DNA of 64,000 bases from Amycolatopsis keratiniphila subsp. keratiniphila (GTDB lineage: Bacteria > Actinomycetota > Actinomycetes > Mycobacteriales > Pseudonocardiaceae): the NCBI RefSeq assembly GCF_001620365.2, contig NZ_LQMT02000019.1, positions 12,912-76,911 of the forward strand. Direction: 5' to 3'. Made by a program: the position numbers and the translations under genes. The notes under the pieces are model-generated. The model saw only the letters and a program-made list of their open reading frames with translations. It did no database searches and was not told the DNA's origin. How positions within the stretch are numbered: position 1 is the first letter of the stretch; each line of letters begins with the position of its first letter. Shown one piece after another: positions 43,097-48,959 of the stretch.

Positions 43097-43153
43097 AGTC
43101 CGTGAAGGCCTCCTTGAGGGACTCTGGATCCCTCAAGGAGGCCTTCACGGACT
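43097..43153. repeat. 25-bp perfect hairpin (GTGAAGGCC family), likely terminator of the GH2 operon
   Basis: Arms 43097-43121 and 43129-43153 are exactly complementary with a 7-nt loop; the left arm begins AGTCCGTGAAGGCCTCC. It lies 66 bp past the GH2 stop. It shares the GTGAAGGCC-CC arm start with 32681-32729, while the inner half of the stem differs, showing compensatory change on both arms. Confidence 0.8.
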
Positions 43154-43170
43154 GGGCACACAGGGGCGGC

Positions 43171-43266
43171 GTGATCGAAGGCGTGACTCGCGTGATTGGA
43201 GGCCGCACTCGTGTGTTCCGGCTCTGATCACGCGAGTTCCGGCTTCGATCACGCGAGTGCGGTGCT
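43171..43266. repeat. ACTCGCGTGAT/ATCACGCGAGT composite repeat, copy 2
   Basis: About 96 bp matching copy 1 at 5808-5913 through GTGACTCGCGTGA, GGAGGCCGCACTCG, TGATCACGCGAGTTCCG and TTCGATCACGCGAGTGCGG. Copy 1 has an additional internal CACGTAACTCGCGTGA unit. In both places a CGTGAGTGG-type arm is found nearby. Confidence 0.75.
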
Positions 43267-43273
43267 ACGTGCT

Positions 43274-43452
43274 CGTGAGTGGTGATTAGGCGACTCGCCG
43301 GTCCCGCTGGGCACCGGCCTTGACCCGAAGGTTGCGAAAGCCACTTTCGCAACGTTGAAGGTTGCGAAAGTGGCTTTCGCAACGTCGGCCGTGGCCGGGC
43401 CCGGTAGGTAGCCAAGACACCCTTGGCTAGAACACGAATCGCCACTCACGAC
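43274..43452. repeat. CGTGAGTGG hairpin interrupted by about 150 bp
   Basis: Left arm CGTGAGTGGTGATT (43274-43287) pairs with AATCGCCACTCACG (43437-43450) at 13 of 14 positions. The right flank TAGAACACGAATCGCC matches the loop and right arm of the intact hairpin at 16875-16920. In the intact copy the loop is 10 nt; here the arms are separated by a segment bearing two GTTGCGAAAG palindromes. This looks like insertion of one repeat family into another. Confidence 0.65.
43331..43383. repeat. Paired GTTGCGAAAG palindromes, locus 1
   Basis: Two 23-bp palindromes (43331-43353 and 43361-43383), each with 10-bp GTTGCGAAAG/CTTTCGCAAC arms around a 3-bp centre. The second is the exact reverse complement of the first, separated by GTTGAAG. 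The unit can fold as two small hairpins or one long one. The same paired structure occurs at 44324-44376 and 48480-48526. Confidence 0.85.
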
Positions 43453-43483
43453 CCTGCCGACCACGCCCGGTAACCTTGCCCCC

Positions 43484-44236
43484 ATGACCGGCCCGGACAC
43501 CCCCGCCTCCTTCAAACTCGCGTACGTCCCCGGCGTGACGCCTTCGAAGTGGGTCCGGATCTGGGACGAGCGGTCGCCCGACGCCCCGCTCGAGCTCGTC
43601 CAGACGACGGCCGCCGACGCGGTCGCGCTGGTCCGGGAGCGTGAGGTGGACGCCGTCCTGCTGCGGCTCCCGATCGATCGCGAAGGGCTGCACGCGATCC
43701 CGCTCTACACCGAGACGACGGTCGTGGTCGTCCCGAAGGACCACCTGGTCGCCGCCGCGGACGAGGTCTCCGTCGACGACATCGCCGACGAGGTCGTGCT
43801 GCACCCGCTCGACGACACGCTGGACTGGGAAACGCCGCCGGGCAAGCCCGCGCTGGAGCGGCCCGCCACCACCGCGGACGCCATCGAACTGGTCGCCGCC
43901 GGGGTCGGGCTCCTGATCGTCCCGCAGTCGCTCGCGCGGCTGCACCATCGACGTGACCTGACCTACCGGCCGATCTCCGGCACTCCGGAGTCGGGTGTCG
44001 CGCTGTCCTGGCCGGACGACGAGACCACCGATCTGATGGAGCAGTTCATCGGGATCGTCCGCGGCCGGACGGTCAACAGCACGCGCGGACGGCAGCAGGC
44101 CCAGGAAAAGCAAGCGCCGGTGAAGAAGAGCCCGGTCAAGAGCAACCGTCCCCAGGCCGGCGGCCGGAAACCGCAGCCTGGGAATCGCCGCGCTTCCCAG
44201 GGCGGGAAACGCGGGAAGCCCCGTCGTCGCGGCTAG
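43484..44236 (+). CDS. LysR-type effector-binding domain protein lacking HTH
   Basis: 250-aa protein consisting of a LysR substrate-binding (type-2 periplasmic fold) domain from residue 10: FKLAYVPGVTPSKWVRIW, LVREREVDAVLLRLP, YTETTVVVVPKDHLVA, AIELVAAGVGLLIVPQSLARL. The N-terminal winged HTH of LysR regulators is absent. The last 55 residues are a Lys/Arg/Gln/Gly-rich tail (TRGRQQAQEKQAPVKKSP onward), probably disordered and nucleic-acid-binding. In actinobacteria such proteins sit beside DUF5997 genes, as here (convergent partner at 44409). Possibly a ligand sensor binding DNA or protein through the tail; unproven. Confidence 0.85.
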   Translation: MTGPDTPASFKLAYVPGVTPSKWVRIWDERSPDAPLELVQTTAADAVALVREREVDAVLLRLPIDREGLHAIPLYTETTVVVVPKDHLVAAADEVSVDDIADEVVLHPLDDTLDWETPPGKPALERPATTADAIELVAAGVGLLIVPQSLARLHHRRDLTYRPISGTPESGVALSWPDDETTDLMEQFIGIVRGRTVNSTRGRQQAQEKQAPVKKSPVKSNRPQAGGRKPQPGNRRASQGGKRGKPRRRG

Positions 44237-44264
44237 CCTCCGCCCGCGCCGGGTCACGGAGGGT

Positions 44265-44287
44265 GTCGCGAAAGAGGCTTTCGCGAC
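44265..44287. repeat. GTCGCGAAAG palindrome (variant of GTTGCGAAAG family)
   Basis: 23-bp palindrome with arms GTCGCGAAAG and CTTTCGCGAC around a 3-bp AGG centre. Both arms carry the same change (C for T, paired G for A) relative to the main family, so pairing is conserved. It lies 28 bp past the LysR-like stop. Confidence 0.75.
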
Positions 44288-44323
44288 GCGGTCGCCGAAC
44301 TAGCGGGGCCGGCCAAAGAAGGG

Positions 44324-44376
44324 GTTGCGAAAGCCACTTTCGCAACCTTCACCGTTGCGAAAGTGGCTTTCGCAAC
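44324..44376. repeat. Paired GTTGCGAAAG palindromes, locus 2
   Basis: Two 23-bp palindromes (44324-44346 and 44354-44376), identical in arms and orientation to those at 43331-43383, separated by CTTCACC. Located between two convergent genes, where they could terminate transcription from both sides. Confidence 0.85.
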
Positions 44377-44408
44377 CCCTGCCGGCTCGGCAAGCCCCGT
44401 CGTCGCGG

Positions 44409-44786
44409 CTAGCTCTCGCTGCGGGCGGCCTTGAGGCGCGCCTCCTCCTTGCGGACCTCGGCCTGGGTCTCGCGCTCCCGCTGCAGCCAGTCGGGGTTCT
44501 CGGACTTGATCGCGTCGATCTCTTCGGTGGTGAGGGCGCCGGTGATCCCGCCGCGCGCCAGACCGCTGATGGAGACGCCCAGCTTCGCCGCGATGACCGG
44601 ACGCGGATGCGGCCCGTTGCGGCGCAGGTCCCGCAGCCACTCGGGCGGCTCGGTCTGCAGTGCGTTCAGCTCGTCGCGGGAGACGACACCCTCCTGGAAC
44701 TCCGCCGGGGTCGCCTCCAGGTACACACCCAGCTTCTTCGCCGCTGTCGCGGGCTTCATCGTTTGAGGGGTTTTCTGCGACGTCAT
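44409..44786 (-). CDS. DUF5997 family protein
   Basis: 125-aa protein: KPATAAKKLGVYLEATPAEFQEGVVSRDELNALQ, PPEWLRDLRRNGPHPRPVIAAKLGVSISGLARGG, ITGALTTEEIDAIKSENPDWLQRER and a charged C-terminal helix. PRPVIAAKLGVSISGLAR has the look of a helix-turn-helix, and the two EFQ/EEID-type segments suggest an internal repeat. The family is actinobacterial and uncharacterised, commonly next to a LysR-effector-domain protein; the pair may form a split regulator. ATG at 44786; longer open frame upstream belongs to antisense sequence. Confidence 0.82.
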   Translation of the reverse strand: MTSQKTPQTMKPATAAKKLGVYLEATPAEFQEGVVSRDELNALQTEPPEWLRDLRRNGPHPRPVIAAKLGVSISGLARGGITGALTTEEIDAIKSENPDWLQRERETQAEVRKEEARLKAARSES

Positions 44787-44809
44787 TGCCTCAGGGTAAC
44801 GCCCTGTGA

Positions 44810-45826
44810 TCAGGTGCCCTTCTCGGGCAGTGTGACGATGCCGAGCGCGGTGAGCACCCCGGCCACCGCGACCACGGCGAGGACGACCCAGGCGATCGGA
44901 TGCCCGAGGTTGAGTGTCCAGTAGGTCCCGACCCGCCGGTGTACCAGCAGCGCCGGATCGTTCCGGTTCAGGTAGACCATCCCGGCCGCGTACCAGTGGC
45001 GGTCGTCGTCGCGCTGTTCGTAGCGGGTCTCCGGTTCGTCGCCGGCGCGCGGCAACCGATGCCCGGCGTCGCCCGTCCGGACGGTGAAACCGAGCCACGC
45101 GATGAAGGCGGCGGCGAGCGGGAGGTACGCCACGATCGTCACCGGCACCGTCGTTTCGACGACACCCCACCGCTGAAGCGAGACGACGAGCAGGGTCGCG
45201 TTGACGCAGCCGGCCGAGATCAGCAGCAGAGCGAGCACGCCGTGCAGGTACTCCCGGTACCGAGATGCTGAAACCGCAGGTTGTGCGGCATCGATCTCCG
45301 GCCTGGCCCGTGCGATCGCGACGGCCATGAGCGAGGTCAGCACGATGACCGCGACCTGCGCGAAGACCGTCGAGAAGCCCGCCGCACCGGTGAACCATCC
45401 GCTGACCACCGTGGCGCCCGCGAGCACCACCGCAGGTGTCAGAAGGATCCACTGTGGACGGATAGGATCCGAGCGCAGCGAGGTGTCGGTGGAGACCGCC
45501 TGCCGAGCGCCGGCATACCAGCCTTCCTCGCGTTTCGCGGCGGCGATCGAGCGGTGAGCCAGGCCGCCGAGCAGCGAGTAGACGGCGGCGAGAGCGAGCA
45601 CGACGACCTCGGGCGTGAGCCAGTCGAAGAGCACCACGGCGCAGGCCACGATCGCACCCAGCCCGATACCCCGGTTGTAGCGACGGCGAGCGAGAAGGAT
45701 GACGGCCTCTCCGGAACGGCCGGCCGGGATCCGGACACCGAAGGGGAGTGTCGGCCGGGCGAGCGTTGGCGCGGAGCCGAAGGCCGCCGCGATGAACGCG
45801 ATCAGGGCCAGGTGCAGCCAGATCAT
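44810..45826 (-). CDS. Multi-TM membrane protein with C-terminal DUF5808 domain
   Basis: 338-aa membrane protein with about eight TM helices (LHLALIAFIAAAFGSAPTL at the start, then around residues 55-95, 130-190, 215-275). A cytoplasmic stretch ending RHWYAAGMVYLNRNDPALLVHRRVGTYWTLNLGHP is the DUF5808 signature, followed by a final helix. A DUF1648-like mid-region is possible. ATG at 45826 overlaps the stop of the GntR gene (ATGA). GntR/membrane-protein pairs of this kind resemble YtrA-type operons where the regulator represses its own transport or stress genes. Function unknown. Confidence 0.82.
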   Translation of the reverse strand: MIWLHLALIAFIAAAFGSAPTLARPTLPFGVRIPAGRSGEAVILLARRRYNRGIGLGAIVACAVVLFDWLTPEVVVLALAAVYSLLGGLAHRSIAAAKREEGWYAGARQAVSTDTSLRSDPIRPQWILLTPAVVLAGATVVSGWFTGAAGFSTVFAQVAVIVLTSLMAVAIARARPEIDAAQPAVSASRYREYLHGVLALLLISAGCVNATLLVVSLQRWGVVETTVPVTIVAYLPLAAAFIAWLGFTVRTGDAGHRLPRAGDEPETRYEQRDDDRHWYAAGMVYLNRNDPALLVHRRVGTYWTLNLGHPIAWVVLAVVAVAGVLTALGIVTLPEKGT

Positions 45827-46218
45827 CGCCGCGCGCTGACCGCGAAGGAGTCCAAGACCGCTTCGCATCGCTTCGTCACTTCGCGCGGGCCCACGCCGAG
45901 AGCGACGGCCTCGGCGAGCAGGGTGCGCAGGCGCTCCTGCCACTCGTCCGCGTAACCGTCGTCGGCCGGACCGGAGGTCGCGTCCCGCCGGACGACGGCG
46001 CCGGTCTTGCGGTTGATGCGGATGAACCCCTGCGTCCGCAGCAGGTCGTAGGCCTTGTTGACGGTGTGGAAGTTGATCGCCAGGTCGGCGCCGAGCTGCC
46101 GGGTGGACGGCAGGGCGCTGCCCTCGCTGAGCGTGCCGTCGGCGACGGCTTCGACGATCCGGTCGCGGATCTGCTGGTAGATCGGAACCTCGCTGTCGAG
46201 GTCGAGAGTCAGCAACAC
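45823..46218 (-). CDS. GntR-family regulator (YtrA/YhcF type)
   Basis: About 131 aa: short GntR regulator with winged HTH only (DSEVPIYQQIRDRIVEAVADGTLSEGSALPSTRQLGADLAINFHTVNKAYDLL) and a small C-terminal dimerisation tail, typical of the YtrA subfamily. GTG at 46218 gives the canonical N-terminus; a GTG at 46242 would add eight residues that fall in the promoter. The downstream membrane-protein gene is coupled by overlap. Probably autoregulated through the TGCTATA repeats at its promoter. Confidence 0.88.
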   Translation of the reverse strand: MLLTLDLDSEVPIYQQIRDRIVEAVADGTLSEGSALPSTRQLGADLAINFHTVNKAYDLLRTQGFIRINRKTGAVVRRDATSGPADDGYADEWQERLRTLLAEAVALGVGPREVTKRCEAVLDSFAVSARR

Positions 46219-46232
46219 CCACCAAGGATATC

Positions 46233-46250
46233 TGCTATACACTTGCTATA
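46233..46250. promoter_or_regulatory. TGCTATA direct repeats at the GntR promoter
   Basis: TGCTATA occurs at 46233-46239 and 46244-46250, exactly 11 bp apart (one helical turn). The segment covers the expected -10 region for the leftward GntR gene and lies 36 bp before the rightward 117-aa gene. Position suggests an autoregulatory operator that may also affect the divergent gene. Confidence 0.45.
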
Positions 46251-46285
46251 ACAACTACATCAGCTGGCTTGAGCGGAAGGTGGTC

Positions 46286-46639
46286 ATGATGGCGACGATC
46301 GACATCGCCGATGGCGGGATGCGGGTGAGGTTCTCGTCCTGGGAGCGGCTGGCCGTGTGGCGCGACGAAGTGGTCGTGCCACCGTCGGCGATCAAGGCCG
46401 TCGAGCTCGTCGAAGAGCCGCTGCGACGGACGCGTGGGGGACGGGCCGGGGCGCTGATCAGCGGAGTGCTGAAGGTGGGTTACTGGGGGCTGGGGACGGG
46501 AACGCGCCAGCTGGTCTCGGCGCGCAGGGGTGTTCCGGGGCTGCGGATCGAGATCGACCGCGCGGTCGCCGGGCTCCCGTTCGACGAGGTACTCGTCAGC
46601 GTGCCGAATGCGGCGGATCTCGTCGGTGTGCTCGTCTAG
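46286..46639 (+). CDS. Small protein of unknown function, PH-like fold suspected
   Basis: 117 aa: MMATIDIADGGMRVRFSSWERLAVWRDEVVVPPSAIKAVELVEEP, a Gly-rich middle (LKVGYWGLGTGTRQLVSARRG) and IEIDRAVAGLPFDEVLVSVPNAADLVGVL. The alternating strands with a final helix resemble bacterial PH-like domains, but this is only a structural impression. Divergent from the GntR/DUF5808 operon and convergent, by 4 bp overlap, with the next gene. ATG at 46286 is preceded by GGAAGG. Confidence 0.7.
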   Translation: MMATIDIADGGMRVRFSSWERLAVWRDEVVVPPSAIKAVELVEEPLRRTRGGRAGALISGVLKVGYWGLGTGTRQLVSARRGVPGLRIEIDRAVAGLPFDEVLVSVPNAADLVGVLV

Positions 46640-47130
46640 AGATAGTCGAAGAACCGGTCCCACCACGAAGGCGGCCGGTCCGGCGGATAGAGGGCGTCGA
46701 AACCGCTGATCCCGGTGTACTTGGTCCAGAGCGGGTGTTCGGAGACGGGCAGGTAGCCGAGTGCTTCCAGCTCGTCTTCGAGCCGTCTTCGCACCGGTGC
46801 CGGGAAGTACTCGCGTTCCTCGTCTTCGTCGTAGCTGCCCGGATTTCCCAAGGTCACCGCGACGAGACCGCCGAAGTTGCTGACCGTCACGGTCACCTGG
46901 TCCAGTGCGGCGGTCGCGTCCGCCGGGATCACGATCCGGCCGAGGTGGCTGGCGTCCTGGACATGACGGTCGACTTCGCACGAACAGTCGAACAGTCGCT
47001 CGAGCCGTTCGGCCAGCCGCTCGAACCGGGCCCGTGCGGCCGGTCCGTCGAAGTCGTGCGGCACGTCCCAGTGGCCGGGTTCGTCCAGCTCTCGCAGCAG
47101 TGCCCAGGTCTGCTGTTCGTCGAGGGGCAT
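46636..47130 (-). CDS. Conserved-looking protein of unknown function
   Basis: 164-aa soluble, acidic protein: DEQQTWALLRELDEPGHWDVPHDFDGP, RLERLFDCSCEVDRHVQDASHLGRIVIP, VTVSNFGGLVAVTLGNPGSYDEDEER and a Trp/Pro-rich C-terminus (PPDRPPSWWDRFFDYL). No recognised catalytic motif. The pattern is that of an unannotated actinobacterial family, possibly an immunity- or SMI1-like protein, which I cannot confirm. Stop codon shared with the convergent gene across TCTAGA. Confidence 0.7.
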   Translation of the reverse strand: MPLDEQQTWALLRELDEPGHWDVPHDFDGPAARARFERLAERLERLFDCSCEVDRHVQDASHLGRIVIPADATAALDQVTVTVSNFGGLVAVTLGNPGSYDEDEEREYFPAPVRRRLEDELEALGYLPVSEHPLWTKYTGISGFDALYPPDRPPSWWDRFFDYL

Positions 47131-47341
47131 CGTCGCCTCCCGGCCTCGGGTGGTCTAGTCCACTTACCGAACTGACCTTAGCCAGCCGCGTCCCGCCCGG
47201 ACAATGGTGGGACGAATTCCGGTCGAAAATTTTCGTGGGGTAGCGCCTGCACCACCCCGGATTCGGGAGCCTGCACTCCTGATCTTCGCACCCGGTTCGG
47301 CCAAGGTCGTCAGTGTCGATCTCGTCGGAGAAGGAGTGCGA

Positions 47342-48478
47342 ATGACGGTACGCAAGGGTGTGGTGGTCCTGACGGTGGCGGGGCTGTTGGGCGCGGCGTG
47401 GACGACGGCGGCGGACGCGGCCCCGGCCAAGGGGGCGGAACTGCGGAAGAGCCTCGACTCGTTGGTGCGTCAGGAGAAATTCCCCGCCGCGCTGGTCGCC
47501 GTGAGCGACGGCAGGCGGACGACGTCGCTGGTCGCGGGCTCGTCGCGGATCGACCGCCAGGTTCCGGTCCCGCGTGACGGAAGGGTGCGGGCGGGCAGCA
47601 ACACCAAGACGTTCACGGCGGTCGCCGTCCTGCAGCTGGTGGCCGAGGGCAAGGTGGAACTGGACGCGCCGATCGAGAAGTACCTGCCCGGCATCGTGCG
47701 CGGGGAGGGCATCGACGCCACCAAGATCACCATCCGGCATCTCCTGCAGCACACCAGCGGGCTGCCGAACTACACCGAGTACCTGGGACTGCAGGATTTC
47801 GAGCAGGTGCAGCACCGGTATTTCCCCACGCACGAACTGCTCGCCGCGGCCTTGAGTCACCCGGCGAAGTTCGCGCCCGGCACCAAATGGGAGTACAGCA
47901 ACACCGGGTACCTGCTGGCGGGCATGGTGATCGAGAAGGTGACCGGACGCCCGCTCCCGGAGCAGATCACCGAACGCGTGATCAAGAAGGCGGGCTTGAA
48001 GAACACCTCCTGGCCGCAGGTCGGTGACCAGACCATCCAGGGACGGCACCCGCAGGGCTATGCCATCGGCAACTCCGCCACCGGCAAGGTGATCGACGCG
48101 ACCGAGCTGGATCCGTCCTGGGGCGGCGCCGCCGGTCAGCTGATCTCGACGCCCAGCGACCTCGGCGAGTTCTTCCGGGTCCTGCTCGAAGGCAGGCTGC
48201 TGCCCGCCGCGCAGCTGACCGAAATGCGGAAGACGGTCGACGCGCCCCTGTTCCCCGGCACGAAGTACGGCCTCGGCCTGATGAGCAACCCGCTCAGCTG
48301 CGGCGGTGTGTACTGGGGCCACGGCGGGGACATCCACGGGTTCGAAACCCGCGGTGGCGCCACGGAAGACGGCCGCACCGTCGGGCTCGCGGTGACCGCG
48401 ATGCCGGGGACCTTCGGCGACGGGGAGAAGGGCTCCAACGCCGTCATGGCCACTGTGGACACCGCGTTCTGCAAGTGA
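47342..48478 (+). CDS. Secreted serine hydrolase, class C beta-lactamase/D-Ala carboxypeptidase fold
   Basis: 378-aa exported protein. Signal peptide VVVLTVAGLLGAAWTTAADA is followed by a beta-lactamase-fold domain with nucleophile S86 and K89 (SNTK as SxxK), a Tyr-Ser-Asn motif (WEYSNTGY near residue 184) and a HGGDIHG-type third motif replacing KTG. This is the R61 DD-peptidase/esterase group; substrate may be peptidoglycan peptide, a beta-lactam or an ester. ATG at 47342 after GGAGAAGGAG. Followed by a palindrome pair immediately after the stop. Confidence 0.9.
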   Translation: MTVRKGVVVLTVAGLLGAAWTTAADAAPAKGAELRKSLDSLVRQEKFPAALVAVSDGRRTTSLVAGSSRIDRQVPVPRDGRVRAGSNTKTFTAVAVLQLVAEGKVELDAPIEKYLPGIVRGEGIDATKITIRHLLQHTSGLPNYTEYLGLQDFEQVQHRYFPTHELLAAALSHPAKFAPGTKWEYSNTGYLLAGMVIEKVTGRPLPEQITERVIKKAGLKNTSWPQVGDQTIQGRHPQGYAIGNSATGKVIDATELDPSWGGAAGQLISTPSDLGEFFRVLLEGRLLPAAQLTEMRKTVDAPLFPGTKYGLGLMSNPLSCGGVYWGHGGDIHGFETRGGATEDGRTVGLAVTAMPGTFGDGEKGSNAVMATVDTAFCK

Positions 48479-48479
48479 C

Positions 48480-48526
48480 GACGCGAAAGCCACTTTCGCA
48501 ACGGTTGCGAAAGTGGCTTTCGCAAC
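48480..48526. repeat. Paired GTTGCGAAAG palindromes, locus 3
   Basis: The first unit (48480-48502) has a partly decayed left end (GACGCGAAAG for GTTGCGAAAG); the second (48504-48526) is a perfect copy. Unlike loci 1 and 2, the two units are only 1 bp apart. They start 2 bp after the serine hydrolase stop and could act as its terminator. Confidence 0.8.
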
Positions 48527-48529
48527 GCC

Positions 48530-48690
48530 TCATCCCGCTAGATTCCCGATCGCGGTGCGGAATCCCTCCAGCGCCGCACGATAGAAGCCGGACCGGTGAT
48601 CGGTGTCCTCCAGATTGCTGCAGACGGCTCCCGTCGCCGGCAGCCGGTCCACGAGTTCCCCGAAATCGCGGAAACCGGTTCGCGGTCCGC
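48530..48690 (-). pseudogene. Possible C-terminal remnant of a lost gene
   Basis: On the minus strand one frame reads a protein-like stretch of about 50 codons, including GELVDRLPATGAVCSNLED and RSGFYRAALEGFRTAIGNLAG, then TGA at 48530-48532. It has balanced composition unlike typical antisense frames, but there is no ATG or good ribosome site, and an in-frame TAG closes it upstream near 48705. It looks like the tail of a gene cut off by rearrangement. Family not recognised; weakly supported. Confidence 0.3.
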
Positions 48691-48743
48691 ATCGGAGTGG
48701 CTACACTCGCCACGAAATCACCCCGGCGAGGAAGGACAGGACC

Positions 48744-48833
48744 GTGCGTCATCACCACGCCGTCGTCGTCCCCTCGGCTCGCTACGAGGTGATCCTGGTG
48801 TCTCCGCACACCCGGTGCCTGCCGCGCGGCTAG
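48744..48833 (+). CDS. 29-aa leader peptide upstream of the EF-G-like gene
   Basis: GTG-initiated short ORF beginning VRHHHAVVVPSARYEV and ending RCLPRG, stop TAG at 48831. It has a strong ribosome site (GAGGAAGGAC, 8-14 bp upstream) and lies 37 bp after a TACACT -10 hexamer, so it is the first ORF of the transcript. Low-complexity His-His-His and Val-Val-Val runs, and the short distance to a structured spacer before a translation-factor gene, resemble leader peptides that sense ribosome stalling. Regulatory role is inference. Confidence 0.6.
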   Translation: MRHHHAVVVPSARYEVILVSPHTRCLPRG

Positions 48834-48959
48834 CACCGGTCCGTCTCACGAACGCCTGACCCTTCTTCCCGTTGCCCCGCACCGGTGAGAGGCGCCTGTC
48901 CGCGTTCGCCGAATCGCGCCGTCGGAGTTTTCGCCAGTTCATCCCGAAAGGCCCGCGCC

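Larger units (their letters stand above)
43031..43483. other. 453-bp intergenic region of nested palindromic repeats
   Basis: No coding region is credible here. In order it holds a 25-bp perfect hairpin (43097-43153), copy 2 of the ACTCGCGTGAT composite repeat (43171-43266), and a CGTGAGTGG-type hairpin whose arms (43274-43287 and 43437-43450) are separated by about 150 bp. That insert contains two GTTGCGAAAG palindromes and a short TAGCCAAG/CTTGGCTA stem (43409-43429). The start region of the downstream LysR-like gene is at the right end. Confidence 0.8.
44237..44408. other. Convergent spacer with three GCGAAAG palindromes
   Basis: 172 bp between the LysR-like and DUF5997 stops, mostly occupied by the palindromes at 44265-44287 and 44324-44376. 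A direct repeat CCCCGTCGTCGCGGCTAG follows both ends: it closes the LysR-like gene (44218-44235) and recurs at 44395-44412 across the DUF5997 stop, so the palindromes sit between duplicated 18-bp sequences. Confidence 0.7.
48479..48959. other. 481-bp leader region of the EF-G-like gene
   Basis: From left: GCGAAAG palindrome pair (48480-48526), a minus-strand coding remnant (about 48530-48690), a -10-like TACACT (48702-48707), a 29-codon leader ORF (48744-48833) and 126 bp of potentially structured RNA. That last stretch contains ACCGGT at two positions, TCTCAC facing GTGAGA, and a TCCG...CGGA stem followed by TTTT (48928-48931). The mutually exclusive pairings suit attenuation control. Confidence 0.6.

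Noticed and set aside
43031-43483. CRISPR array
   Set aside because: The repeats are palindromes of different families without regular spacing or unique spacers of constant length, and no cas genes are present.
43484-44236. Complete LysR-type transcriptional regulator
   Set aside because: The N-terminal winged HTH of about 60 residues is missing and no in-frame HTH is encoded upstream, where only repeats are found.
46235-48493. A minus-strand open frame of about 750 codons through the serine hydrolase and unknown genes
   Set aside because: It is Arg/Pro/His/Gly-rich, lies antisense to genes with clear motifs, and has no domain: an artefact of high-GC third positions.
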